Source: Tenacibaculum adriaticum
GTDB taxonomy: Bacteria > Bacteroidota > Bacteroidia > Flavobacteriales > Flavobacteriaceae
NCBI RefSeq assembly: GCF_008124875.1
Contig: NZ_VNIA01000003.1
Location: 124,001 to 188,000, forward strand
Reading direction: 5' to 3'
Length of the DNA: 64,000 nucleotides
Within the stretch, counting starts at the first letter, position 1; every line of letters starts with the position of its first letter. The notes under the pieces are model-generated. The model saw only the letters and a program-made list of their open reading frames with translations. It did no database searches and was not told where the DNA came from. This document shows, piece after piece, positions 17,556 to 26,098 of the stretch. The position numbers and the translations under genes are program-made.

Positions 17556-18497
17556 ATGAGTATAGTTTACATTATTATCGGATTACTATTGCTAGTTTTA
17601 GGAGGTAATTGGTTGTTAAAAGCAGCTGTAGGATTGTCTTTAAGGTTAGATATTCCGAAAATTGTAATCGGTATGACCGTTGTTTCTTTTGCAACATCAG
17701 CGCCAGAACTTATTGTAAGTGTAAAATCTGCATTAAACGGGGCAACAGGATTGGCTGTTGGTAATGTAATAGGTTCTAATATTGCTAATTTAGGTCTGGT
17801 TTTAGGAATAACAGTAATTTTATCTAAGATAGAGGTACAGAGAAGTTTTTATGTAACCGACTGGCCAGTGATGATGATAGCTTCTATAATGTTGTATTTT
17901 TTTATTGCTTTTGATAAAATTATTCAACAATACGAAGGAGTAATTTTGTTTACAACCCTAATTGTGTTTTTAATCTATTTATTGCGATTTCAAAAACAAG
18001 CAGTTGTCGATGAAATGCCAGAAGATGATGAGGAACTTCCTTTGTTTAAGGTTGTTTTATTTTTAGCTATAGGAGGAGTTAGTTTATGGGGGGGATCAGA
18101 ATTATTAATAAACGGTTCTGTTTCTTTGGCGAAAAACCTTGGAGTAAGTGATGCTATAATTGGTGTAACTGTAGTTTCGGTAGGAACAAGTATACCAGAA
18201 TTGGCAGCATCAATAATTGCAGTCTTAAAAAAGGAGAAGGCAATTTCATTAGGTAACTTAATAGGGTCAAACATATTCAATATTTTAGCTGTATTGGGTA
18301 TTACCGCTATGATAACCCCTATAGAAGTAAAAGCCGACGCTTTAAGTTTGATTAATCATGATATTTTTTGGATGTTAGGAATATCATTCGCTATTTTACC
18401 TCTTGTTTTCTTTCCTAAGGGATTGCGTTTAGGTTGGCGAGATGGAATTATTCTTTTAATTGCCTATATTATTTTTGTTTATACAACAATTACTTAA
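17556..18497 (+). CDS. Calcium/sodium antiporter (CaCA family, YrbG-like)
   Basis: The 313-residue protein has about ten membrane helices in two inverted halves. Each half has the ion-binding alpha repeat: GMTVVSFATSAPELIVS with GNVIGSNIANLGLVLG in the first, and GVTVVSVGTSIPELAAS with GNLIGSNIFNILAVLG in the second. The acidic PE residues in both are the metal ligands. The cytoplasmic loop between halves is short and acidic (DEMPEDDEELP). It exchanges cytoplasmic Ca2+ for Na+ or H+. Single gene, closed by a terminator. Confidence 0.94.
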   Translation: MSIVYIIIGLLLLVLGGNWLLKAAVGLSLRLDIPKIVIGMTVVSFATSAPELIVSVKSALNGATGLAVGNVIGSNIANLGLVLGITVILSKIEVQRSFYVTDWPVMMIASIMLYFFIAFDKIIQQYEGVILFTTLIVFLIYLLRFQKQAVVDEMPEDDEELPLFKVVLFLAIGGVSLWGGSELLINGSVSLAKNLGVSDAIIGVTVVSVGTSIPELAASIIAVLKKEKAISLGNLIGSNIFNILAVLGITAMITPIEVKADALSLINHDIFWMLGISFAILPLVFFPKGLRLGWRDGIILLIAYIIFVYTTIT

Positions 18498-18502
18498 TAA
18501 AA

Positions 18503-18526
18503 AAACCCGCTAACAGCGGGTTTTTT
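18503..18526. terminator. Bidirectional terminator
   Basis: AACCCGCT pairs with AGCGGGTT around AAC, with flanking A and T runs, between the antiporter and glnA, which converge. Confidence 0.85.
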
Positions 18527-18541
18527 CATGATTAAATCTTT

Positions 18542-19555
18542 TTATATTTTAGCACTTTTAACAGTTTTTACAATTCGACCTGCTACTTTATATGGATCTG
18601 CATTTGATGCAGGACGACGGTCTTCTAACCATCCTTTCCATCCTTTTTCTACCGTAATAATAGGGATACGAATTGAAGCCCCTCTATCTGATACGCCATA
18701 ACTAAAATCGTTAATAGAAGCAGTTTCATGTTTACCGGTTAAACGTTGGTCGTTAAATTCACCATACACTTCAATATGTTCTTTAACAACAGGTCTAAAT
18801 GCCTCACATATTTTTTCATAAACTTCTCTAGATCCGCAAGTTCTTAAAATTGTGTTAGAGAAATTAGCATGCATACCAGAACCGTTCCAGTCCGTATCGC
18901 CTAATGGTTTAGGATGATACTCTATATAATAACCAAACTTTTCAGTTAAACGATCTAATAAATAACGAGCAACCCAAATTTCATCTCCAGCTTTTTTCGC
19001 TCCTTTTGCAAATAATTGAAATTCCCACTGTCCAGATGCAACTTCTTGGTTAATTCCCTCAAAGTTTAATCCAGCATCAATACATAAATCAGCGTGCTCT
19101 TCAACTAAACTTCTACCGTGTGTATTCCTTCCTCCAACAGAACAGTAATACATACCTTGTGGTGCAGGGTAGCCACCTATTGGAAAGCCTAAAGGTAAAA
19201 GAGTTTTTCTATCCATAATAAAATATTCTTGTTCAAAACCGAACCAGAAATCATTATCATCATCATCTATTGTTGCTCTTCCGTTAGATTCGTGAGGTGT
19301 TCCATCAGCATTTAAAACTTCAGTCATTACTAAAAAACCGTTTCTTCTTGTTGGATCAGGATAAATAGCTACTGGTTTTAATAAACAGTCAGAATTTCCG
19401 CCTTCTGCTTGTTTTGTAGAAGAACCATCAAAAGACCAAATAGGACAATCTTCTAGTTTTCCACTAAAATCATCAACGACTTTAGTTTTACTACGCATGT
19501 TTTGTGTTGGAAAGTAACCATCTAACCAAATGTATTCTAATTTAGCTTTACTCAT
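18542..19555 (-). CDS. glnA: Glutamine synthetase, GSII (eukaryotic-like) type
   Basis: The enzyme makes glutamine from glutamate, ammonia and ATP. The 337-residue length and motifs fit GSII: EYIWLDGYFPTQNMRSKTKVV at the N-terminus, WSFDGSSTKQAEGGNSDCLL (residues 40-60), the metal-binding FGFEQEYFI, NFEGINQEVASGQWEFQ, and GMHANFSN before the C-terminal RGASIRIP substrate site. The start at 19555 was chosen because MSKAKLEY is the conserved N-terminus and a TATATTTG promoter box lies 33 bases upstream; an in-frame ATG at 19591 would be inside that promoter. Regulation by nitrogen is likely but no operator is visible. Confidence 0.96.
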   Translation of the reverse strand: MSKAKLEYIWLDGYFPTQNMRSKTKVVDDFSGKLEDCPIWSFDGSSTKQAEGGNSDCLLKPVAIYPDPTRRNGFLVMTEVLNADGTPHESNGRATIDDDDNDFWFGFEQEYFIMDRKTLLPLGFPIGGYPAPQGMYYCSVGGRNTHGRSLVEEHADLCIDAGLNFEGINQEVASGQWEFQLFAKGAKKAGDEIWVARYLLDRLTEKFGYYIEYHPKPLGDTDWNGSGMHANFSNTILRTCGSREVYEKICEAFRPVVKEHIEVYGEFNDQRLTGKHETASINDFSYGVSDRGASIRIPIITVEKGWKGWLEDRRPASNADPYKVAGRIVKTVKSAKI

Positions 19556-19588
19556 TGTGTTGTTGTTATGTGTTAAGAAATTTAAACA

Positions 19589-19596
19589 CAAATATA
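19589..19596 (-). promoter_or_regulatory. Promoter -7 box of glnA (TATATTTG)
   Basis: Exact TAnnTTTG match on the minus strand, 33 bases before the chosen ATG at 19555. Confidence 0.55.
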
Positions 19597-19926
19597 TATC
19601 ATTAAATTTTTAGTCAATAATAAAAAATGATAAGAGCTTGATTTTTATGAAATTGTCAATTAGAAAAAAATAATTTATGAAATTTTTAAAATAATAGTAG
19701 TTTATTAGCATTTGTTTTAAACTCAGTTGATTTTTATCTATTTGATGAGAGATTAATAGCTGTTTTTTAGAATAAATAAACAAGGTTGATTTTTGTTAAA
19801 TATTAAATAAAAACGTATTTAGAGACCTAAATTTGGTAATTTATGGTACATAAACTCAGATGAGACCTATTTAAAAAATGAGTGTAAAAACGTTCGGTTT
19901 TTTATGGTTAACAATTACAGAAAAAC

Positions 19927-19934
19927 TAAATTTG
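19927..19934 (+). promoter_or_regulatory. Promoter -7 box of purM (TAAATTTG)
   Basis: Exact TAnnTTTG match ending 21 bases before the ATG at 19956. It lies inside the N-terminal extension of the longest frame and so decides the start. Confidence 0.55.
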
Positions 19935-19955
19935 CGGAACAACAACACAACAAAG

Positions 19956-21134
19956 ATGAGTCAAGAAGTTTCTAAACGATACGCACAACGCGGTGTTTCT
20001 GCATCCAAAGAAGATGTTCACAATGCAATTAAGAATATAGACAAAGGTTTATTTCCAAAAGCTTTTTGTAAAATTGTGCCAGATTATTTAACAAATGATG
20101 AAGATTATTGTTTGATTATGCACGCAGATGGAGCAGGAACAAAATCGTCTTTAGCATATATGTACTGGAAAGAAACGGGAGATGTTTCTGTTTGGAAAGG
20201 AATTGCACAAGATGCATTAATTATGAATATTGATGATTTGTTGTGCGTAGGAGCCACAGATAATATCATGTTATCATCAACAATTGGGCGTAATAAAAAC
20301 TTAATTCCAGGAGAAGTTTTATCTGCAATAATTAATGGCACTGAAGAGTTAATTTCTGAATTGAAAAAATTTGGAGTAACCATTCATTCTACGGGCGGTG
20401 AAACTGCAGATGTAGGAGATTTAGTGCGTACCATTATTGTAGATTCTACTGTAACTGCAAGAATGAAGCGTACAGATGTAATTGACAATGCAAATATAAA
20501 AGCGGGTGATGTTATTGTTGGTTTAGAGTCTTTTGGACAAGCAACGTATGAGAAAGAATACAATGGCGGAATGGGAAGTAACGGATTAACATCTGCACGA
20601 CATGATGTTTTTCATAAATATTTAGCAGATAAATATCCAGAAAGTTTTGATGCTTCCGTACCTTCGGAATTAGTGTATTCAGGAAATGTAAAATTAACAG
20701 ATAAGGTTGAGAATTCTCCAATTGATGCAGGTAAGTTAGTTTTATCGCCAACAAGAACCTACGCGCCAATTATTAAAGAAATTTTATCAAAATATTCTTC
20801 GGATGAAGTGCATGGAATGATTCATTGTTCTGGTGGTGCACAAACAAAAATTCTTCATTTTGTAGATAACTTACATATTGTAAAAGACAACATGTTTCCA
20901 ATTCCTCCTTTATTTAAATTGATACAAGAGCAATCGAAAACCGATTGGAAAGAAATGTACCAAGTTTTCAATTGCGGACACAGAATGGAATTGTATGTTT
21001 CTTCAGAAGTTGGAGAAGATATTATAGCAATTTCTAAATCTTACAATGTAGATGCAAAAATTGTTGGACGAGTAGAGACTTCAGAAACAAAAAAGCTTAC
21101 GATAAAAAGTGAGTTTGGTATTTTTGAGTATTAA
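19956..21134 (+). CDS. purM: Phosphoribosylformylglycinamidine cyclo-ligase (AIR synthase)
   Basis: PurM closes the imidazole ring of AIR in purine synthesis, using ATP. The 392-residue product is the Bacteroidota form: SKRYAQRGVSASKEDV at the N-terminus, MHADGAGTKSSLAYMY and ALIMNIDDLLCVGATDNIM in the ATP-binding half, VTIHSTGGETADVGDLVRTI, and GGMGSNGLTSARHDVF. The longest frame starts 78 bases upstream, but the promoter box inside that extension and the conserved MSQEVSKRYAQRG favour ATG 19956. The last 145 or so bases are duplicated at 22744-22888, beyond an inserted two-gene cassette, which marks this 3' end as an insertion point. Confidence 0.93.
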   Translation: MSQEVSKRYAQRGVSASKEDVHNAIKNIDKGLFPKAFCKIVPDYLTNDEDYCLIMHADGAGTKSSLAYMYWKETGDVSVWKGIAQDALIMNIDDLLCVGATDNIMLSSTIGRNKNLIPGEVLSAIINGTEELISELKKFGVTIHSTGGETADVGDLVRTIIVDSTVTARMKRTDVIDNANIKAGDVIVGLESFGQATYEKEYNGGMGSNGLTSARHDVFHKYLADKYPESFDASVPSELVYSGNVKLTDKVENSPIDAGKLVLSPTRTYAPIIKEILSKYSSDEVHGMIHCSGGAQTKILHFVDNLHIVKDNMFPIPPLFKLIQEQSKTDWKEMYQVFNCGHRMELYVSSEVGEDIIAISKSYNVDAKIVGRVETSETKKLTIKSEFGIFEY

Positions 21135-21176
21135 GACATTAAGGTATTTATTTTTTTAATGAGCGTCAACTGTGTG

Positions 21177-21208
21177 TGGCGAAGTGAGGGGCGCCTCACG
21201 AGGAGCCA
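21177..21208. repeat. GC-rich two-part hairpin at cassette edge
   Basis: TGGC/GCCA and GTGAGG/CCTCAC form two stacked stems around the loop GGCG with an unequal internal loop. It is far richer in G+C than its surroundings and sits between the convergent ends of purM and the maturase. There is no T run, so it is a poor classical terminator; it may mark an end of the inserted cassette. Confidence 0.5.
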
Positions 21209-21248
21209 TAAATTGCGTCTTATTCGTTATGCAAATTGTTAAGTACTT

Positions 21249-22244
21249 TTATTTTTCATTTGCTTTATGTGGACAAGCTAATTTATTCTTCTCCCAATTT
21301 ATAAATCCTGACATCCAGTATTTTAATTTCTCAGAGTTTATTTTTAAAGTTCCATCCTTATTTAGTTTTCCTATATTATTTTCTCCTTTATCCAATGCTA
21401 CTGTACATTTTGCTAAAGTTCCATCACCTCTGATTGCAATTGAATTAGGCTTAGAAGCATAGCATACATATGAGTTTTTTAAATTGAATATTTGCCTTTG
21501 ATTAAGCACTAAATCTTCTAGATATTTCTTAATCTCAAGTTTTTTATTTGGCGACATTCTCTCAATATTTTTTGAATTTTCTCCACCTAAATCCTCTATT
21601 GCTTTAAAATAAAACTTAAATCTTTCATCGTTAAATTCTGAGTTTAACTTAACAATTAAAGATTCCATTTGTTCAGCATTTCTAGGATGAAAGTGAATTC
21701 TTAAAATAATTTCAAACTCTAAATTCGTTTCTTTTAAAACTTCTAAGTTATTCCATATTTTATTAAAAGTACCTCTACCATTTTTTAAAAGCCGAGTTTT
21801 ATTATGTGTCATTATATCACCATCTAATGATACTTGAAAAACTTTAACATTATTAGAGACGAGTTTTGTAAACCTCTCTAGGCTTAAAGAGTAGGCATTA
21901 GTTGTAATATTTGAAATACTTGAGAAGTTTGGGTATTTATTTCTTAAAGAGTTTGTATACTCTAATATTTCAATTATTGAGTTATATGCCAATAAAGGTT
22001 CACCTCCAAACCAGCTAAACTCTAAGTAATTCAAGTATGGTGCTCTTTTTAGAACTAATTTCTTAATGCTTTCTACTAATTCAGGTTTCATTTTTCCAAT
22101 TTTGAAGTCCTCGTAGCAATAAGTACATCTAAAATTACATTGTTCAGTAGGAAAAATAATTAGGTTAAGTCTGGAATTGTCAAAAGCATCTTTAATGATT
22201 TCAGACCTTTCTATGTTACTAACAACCTGCTCCACAAACTCCAT
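21249..22244 (-). CDS. Radical SAM peptide maturase with incomplete SPASM region
   Basis: The 331-residue protein has the radical SAM cluster motif CNFRCTYC (C36, C40, C43), then WFGGEPLLAY (the GGEP SAM-binding motif), ITTNAYSL and VSLDGDIMTHNK, as in SPASM-type peptide-modifying enzymes such as anSME and sactipeptide maturases. Near the C-terminus C261 and C280 fit the first SPASM segment (the latter in GTLAKC, a GX4C pattern), but the usual CX2CX5CX3C segment is reduced to a single Cys (C324) seven residues from the end. Either it is a short twitch-like variant or its tail was cut at the cassette edge. Its ATG lies inside the last codons of the upstream peptide gene (26-base overlap), which argues strongly that it acts on that peptide. 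Confidence 0.88.
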   Translation of the reverse strand: MEFVEQVVSNIERSEIIKDAFDNSRLNLIIFPTEQCNFRCTYCYEDFKIGKMKPELVESIKKLVLKRAPYLNYLEFSWFGGEPLLAYNSIIEILEYTNSLRNKYPNFSSISNITTNAYSLSLERFTKLVSNNVKVFQVSLDGDIMTHNKTRLLKNGRGTFNKIWNNLEVLKETNLEFEIILRIHFHPRNAEQMESLIVKLNSEFNDERFKFYFKAIEDLGGENSKNIERMSPNKKLEIKKYLEDLVLNQRQIFNLKNSYVCYASKPNSIAIRGDGTLAKCTVALDKGENNIGKLNKDGTLKINSEKLKYWMSGFINWEKNKLACPHKANEK

Positions 22245-22500
22245 TTTTTACAGCTGCTAATGGATTAAAGTTTTCGAACTTTGCTTTTAGAGCATCCGAA
22301 AACTCAGGATTCTTTATTGTTATGATACCAATATCATCGATTGTAATATCATCCAAAGAAAACTGCGGAAATTCATTCTTAATAAAATCGACTGTTTCAT
22401 TTTGATTTACGACAAGTTTAGTCAATAATGAAGAATCTTTTATTGATACTTGGTCGGTACCAAAATCAACTTTTTCAGGTGTAATTTGAATTTTACTCAT
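22219..22500 (-). CDS. Candidate RiPP precursor peptide (C-terminal CGAGC)
   Basis: A 93-residue peptide with an acidic, hydrophobic leader-like body (SLDDITIDDIGIITIKNPEF at residues 48-67) and a short tail KNGVCGAGC holding its only two cysteines. It has no signal peptide or membrane segment. It directly precedes and overlaps the radical SAM maturase, the usual order for a ribosomal peptide and its modifying enzyme. Likely chemistry, by analogy with sactipeptide and related families, would be a radical-formed cross-link at or near the cysteines; this is inference. No exporter, protease or second precursor is nearby. I do not recognise it as a member of a named precursor family. Confidence 0.68.
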   Translation of the reverse strand: MSKIQITPEKVDFGTDQVSIKDSSLLTKLVVNQNETVDFIKNEFPQFSLDDITIDDIGIITIKNPEFSDALKAKFENFNPLAAVKNGVCGAGC

Positions 22501-22743
22501 AATTTACATATTTAGCATTAATGTTTCTATTTAGTTTTGTCTAATTAATTGTATGAGAACTAAAAGTTATTTTATTTCTTTAAAGTAGTTTCATATAAAA
22601 AGTTATTGTATTAAGTTTAGTTCAAAACTATAAAAGATTATACATGAAAAATATACCTATAAATAGGTATTCTAGTTTTTTAGGCTAAAAAGACTTTTTT
22701 AATTCTATGAAAAAGAAACATATTTTTGGGAGCAAAAACTTTC

Positions 22744-22888
22744 AATTGTTGTTTCTCCAGAAGTTGCAGAAGATATAATTACAATTTCTAAATCTTACAA
22801 TGTAGATGCAAAAATTGTTGGATGAGTAGAGACTTCAGAAACAAAAAAGCTTACGATAAAAAGTGAGTTTGGTATTTTTGAGTATTAA
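22744..22888 (+). pseudogene. Displaced copy of the purM 3' end
   Basis: This stretch repeats the end of purM (from about 20989 to its stop at 21134). The last 100 bases differ at one position, CGA to TGA, which makes an in-frame stop; a further five or so differences and a one-base deletion cluster at the 5' end. Similarity stops exactly at the TAA, which abuts the stop of the endonuclease-family gene. It has no start and no upstream purM sequence, so it is a remnant. The two stops are 1,754 bases apart with the peptide cassette between them. Confidence 0.9.
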
Positions 22889-23743
22889 TTATTTTATATC
22901 AACTTTGGCAAGAATCGGTAAATGATCAGATATCCAAAGATTGTTTTGCCTTCTGTCATCTATATGTCGATAATTAATAATAGCTAAATTCTTAGTGAAT
23001 ATATAATCAATACGTTTGTCTAGAGTTTTGTCTATTTCAAAACCATTAAATGTTCCTGTAGGGCCATAAAATTTTGATGTTGTAGTTGTTGTTAATCCTT
23101 TTTCTAAAATTTTAATAGCTTCACTTTCTGGCTCGCTATTCAAGTCTCCCATTACAATAAGTTTAGAAGTTTCAATTTTCAATTCTATTATTTTGTCAAT
23201 AATAAGTTGCGCTGAATTTTTGCGAGCTTCTATTCCTATATGATCAAAATGAGTATTAAATACATGAATAACCTTCTTTGTTTTTTTATGTTTAAAAACA
23301 CCATACGTACAAATTCTCTCCATTGAAGCGTCCCATCCAACAGAAATTTTGTTTGGAGTTTCAGAGAGCCAAAAAGTTTTATTACTAATTAGTTCAAGTT
23401 TAGTTGTATCAAAATAGATGGCAGAATATTCTCCTTTTTGTTTTCCATCATCTCTACCAACTCCGATATAGTTATAGTTAGCACTGTTTTGTAAAATAAA
23501 TTCGACTTGATTGTGTAAACCTTCTTGTATTCCTAAGATATCTGGATGATAATATTTAAGAAAACTAACAACGTCTAACTCGCGTTCTTGCCAACTATTT
23601 TCATTGTCATTAGGATTGTCATATCTAAGATTGAAAGACATGATGTTTAGACTTTCTAGATTGTTAGTTTTGTTGAATTGTTTTTCTTTACAAGATAAAA
23701 AAAGAGTAAATATAAAAAGACATTTTATTGATTTGAATTTCAT
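22889..23743 (-). CDS. Endonuclease/exonuclease/phosphatase family lipoprotein
   Basis: The 284-residue protein has a lipoprotein signal (LFLSC, Cys18) and the EEP fold: IMSFNLRYDNPNDNENSW (metal-binding Asn), DILGIQEG (catalytic Glu), HVFNTHFDHIG, IVMGDLNSEPES (Asp/Asn), and the closing SDHLPILAKV (catalytic Asp-His). This subgroup in Bacteroidota is exported and could act on nucleic acids, sugar phosphates or inositol phosphates; the substrate cannot be told from sequence. Its stop touches the displaced purM end. Confidence 0.88.
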   Translation of the reverse strand: MKFKSIKCLFIFTLFLSCKEKQFNKTNNLESLNIMSFNLRYDNPNDNENSWQERELDVVSFLKYYHPDILGIQEGLHNQVEFILQNSANYNYIGVGRDDGKQKGEYSAIYFDTTKLELISNKTFWLSETPNKISVGWDASMERICTYGVFKHKKTKKVIHVFNTHFDHIGIEARKNSAQLIIDKIIELKIETSKLIVMGDLNSEPESEAIKILEKGLTTTTTSKFYGPTGTFNGFEIDKTLDKRIDYIFTKNLAIINYRHIDDRRQNNLWISDHLPILAKVDIK

Positions 23744-23835
23744 AATTATTGAGGAGATTTTAATAAGTCGTTATTAATGAATTTTTTATTTATAACACTC
23801 TAGAAGTTATCAGAAAAATTAAATGCAAATCAAGA

Positions 23836-24270
23836 TTAATCTTTCAATTTTATAAAACTAAAATCAATAGTAAATTCTTCGTTAGAAACCTTAGCTTTTA
23901 GAGTGTCATTTTGTGTAAAATAATTTATTCTTTTAGGAAATTCATTCAAATTATTTTCACAAGTGAATGAGTTTTTAGTTTGTTGTGTAAACTTAAATAA
24001 TGTAGGGTTTTCATTTACACCAGTTACTTGAAGGTATAAAGAATCATTTTTAAGAATGATACTTAAAATTTCTTTAAAAACGGTGTCTTTTTGTTTTAAA
24101 GTGAATCCTATACCAGTAAAATCTTCATTCCAAAATTCGTAAGTGGTTTTATCAGGTTTGTCACTAATTCTAATCCATTTTCCTAATAACCAATTAGGTT
24201 TTTGATGTTTTTTTTCTGTTTGACAAGAAAGAAAAATGAAAACCGAAATAAATAAGATAAGAGTTCGCAT
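23836..24270 (-). CDS. DUF6265-like lipoprotein
   Basis: A 144-residue lipoprotein (FLSC, Cys16). The mature part opens with NWLLGKWIRISDKPDKTTYEFWNEDFTGIGF, the pattern of a small beta-barrel family with a WLLGxW start (DUF6265-like). The remainder alternates short strands. Function unknown. It is upstream of the endonuclease-family gene on the same strand with a 92-base gap and is divergent from prfA. Confidence 0.7.
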   Translation of the reverse strand: MRTLILFISVFIFLSCQTEKKHQKPNWLLGKWIRISDKPDKTTYEFWNEDFTGIGFTLKQKDTVFKEILSIILKNDSLYLQVTGVNENPTLFKFTQQTKNSFTCENNLNEFPKRINYFTQNDTLKAKVSNEEFTIDFSFIKLKD

Positions 24271-24334
24271 AAGAAATTGTTTTAGAGTTTAATAGGTGGT
24301 TTTCAAAATTAATTAAAAATCCGATAAAAAATCG

Positions 24335-24342
24335 TAAATTTG
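24335..24342 (+). promoter_or_regulatory. Promoter -7 box of prfA (TAAATTTG)
   Basis: Exact TAnnTTTG match ending 19 bases before the ATG. Confidence 0.55.
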
Positions 24343-24361
24343 CCACCCAATAAAAGAGACA

Positions 24362-25438
24362 ATGTTAGATAAGTTACAAATTGTTAAACAACGTTTTGAT
24401 GAGGTGTCGGATTTAATTATTCAACCAGATATTATAACTGATCAAAAACGCTATGTAGAGCTTAATAAAGAATATAAAGATCTTGGTAAAGTGGTTAAAA
24501 AAGCCAACGAATACGAAGGTTTATTAAATAGTATTGCCGAGGCTAAAGAAATTATTTCTGATGGGAGTGATGCAGAAATGGTAGAAATGGCTAAGATGGA
24601 ATTGGATGAAGCAACGAGTAGAATTCCTGTTTTAGAAGATGAAATTAAGTTTTTATTAATTCCAAGAGATCCAGAAGATGCTAAAAATGCTGTAGTAGAA
24701 TTACGCGCTGGTACTGGTGGAGATGAAGCAAGTATTTTTGCAGGAGATTTATTTAGAATGTATTCTAAATATTGTGAAAGCAAAGGGTGGAAGGTTTCTA
24801 TTGTAGATTATAGTGAAGGTACCAATGGTGGGTTTAAAGAAATTCAGTTTGAGGTTACTGGAGAAGATGTTTATGGGACTTTAAAGTTTGAAGCGGGTGT
24901 ACATCGTGTGCAACGTGTACCGCAAACAGAAACACAAGGTAGAGTTCATACATCAGCAGCAACGTGTATGGTTTTTCCAGAAGCAGAAGAGTTTGATGTA
25001 GAAATTAACCCTAAAGATGTTCGTATCGATTTTTTCTGTTCGTCAGGACCAGGAGGTCAGTCGGTAAACACAACCTATTCTGCCGTACGTTTAACACATA
25101 TTCCTACAGGTTTAGTAGCACAATGTCAAGATCAAAAATCGCAACATAAAAACAAGGAAAAAGCATTTAAGGTGTTACGTTCTCGTTTATACGATATGGA
25201 ATTAGCGAAGAAACAAGCAGAAGACGCTTTAAAGCGTGGATCGATGGTAACTTCTGGAGACCGTTCTGCTAAAATTAGAACGTATAATTATCCGCAAGGC
25301 CGTGTAACAGATCATAGAATTGGGTTAACCTTATACGATTTGTCAAATATTGTAAATGGAGATATACAAAGAATTATTGATGAATTAATGCTTGCAGAGA
25401 ACACTTCTAAGTTAAAAGAGTTAGGAGAAACAATATAA
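24362..25438 (+). CDS. prfA: Peptide chain release factor 1
   Basis: RF1 recognises UAA and UAG and triggers peptide release at the ribosome. The 358-residue product has the N-terminal helical domain (residues 1-110), the stop-codon-reading region with [15 protein letters not shown] (the PxT tripeptide distinguishing RF1 from RF2), and the catalytic GGQ in [16 protein letters not shown], followed by [15 protein letters not shown]. All essential residues are present. It is a single gene with its own promoter. Confidence 0.97.
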   Translation: MLDKLQIVKQRFDEVSDLIIQPDIITDQKRYVELNKEYKDLGKVVKKANEYEGLLNSIAEAKEIISDGSDAEMVEMAKMELDEATSRIPVLEDEIKFLLIPRDPEDAKNAVVELRAGTGGDEASIFAGDLFRMYSKYCESKGWKVSIVDYSEGTNGGFKEIQFEVTGEDVYGTLKFEAGVHRVQRVPQTETQGRVHTSAATCMVFPEAEEFDVEINPKDVRIDFFCSSGPGGQSVNTTYSAVRLTHIPTGLVAQCQDQKSQHKNKEKAFKVLRSRLYDMELAKKQAEDALKRGSMVTSGDRSAKIRTYNYPQGRVTDHRIGLTLYDLSNIVNGDIQRIIDELMLAENTSKLKELGETI

Positions 25439-25651
25439 ATAACCTCATCAAACGATTGGGTTATATACTGCATTTATTTTTTTCAATTGAAATCTATAAG
25501 AGTAATTTATTTAAGGGGTTAAAAAGAAGTCTTTATAAGTTAATGCTATTCTTTTATGATTTATTTAAGTGTTTACATTTGTGTAATTATTTATAACTCT
25601 AGTATATGGAAAGAGGTGCAATAGATTTTAAAAAATAAAAATTAAATTGTA

Positions 25652-25687
25652 AAAAAGCACTTGTACTTATTAGTACAAGTGCTTTTT
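25652..25687. terminator. Strong terminator hairpin
   Basis: AAAAAGCACTTGTAC pairs with GTACAAGTGCTTTTT around a short loop, adjacent to the stop of the ArsC-like gene (minus) and also able to stop prfA transcripts. Confidence 0.85.
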
Positions 25688-25690
25688 AAA

Positions 25691-26098
25691 TTACCACCTT
25701 ACTCTTTCTTCTTCTTTATTATTTAATTCTTCAGAAAAAATCATCATATCTGATTTTTCTTTGATGCTTATTGCTTTATTACAATTAATTGCAATAGGAC
25801 GTTGTAATAATCCGGGGTTATGTTTGATAATTTTTAACCAATCAGAAACTATGTAGTTATCTACATTACCAATACTTGGAGAGTCAGGATGCTCGGGAGA
25901 GAAAAGTTCACTCAAACGAACTCCAATCATATCTGCAATTTCTAACCATATCGTTTGCGAAATATTTTCATTACATATATTTACTGCTTGTATACGCTTA
26001 TCAATGCTTTGAGCATAGGCTAACATTTCTTTTCCAAAATTTGATTCACATGAATAGATGTAAAGTAATTGTCTGTTGTCTTTTGCTAATACACTCAT
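25691..26098 (-). CDS. ArsC/Spx-like thioredoxin-fold protein
   Basis: A 135-residue protein with the ArsC-type fold: a first strand and loop LLYIYSCESNFGKEM (Cys17 at the usual catalytic position), the SDWLKIIKHNPGLLQRPIAIN segment typical of ArsC-like proteins, and a short C-terminal helix. The CX5R catalytic loop of true arsenate reductase is not evident, so reductase activity is doubtful; it may be a Spx-like or redox-adaptor protein. It stands alone. Confidence 0.7.
   Translation of the reverse strand: MSVLAKDNRQLLYIYSCESNFGKEMLAYAQSIDKRIQAVNICNENISQTIWLEIADMIGVRLSELFSPEHPDSPSIGNVDNYIVSDWLKIIKHNPGLLQRPIAINCNKAISIKEKSDMMIFSEELNNKEEERVRW

Noticed and set aside
21166..21243. Integron attC-like site (GTTAAGT at 21238 with an upstream hairpin)
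   Set aside because: The needed RYYYAAC partner is not present at the other end and no integrase is seen, so the resemblance is weak.
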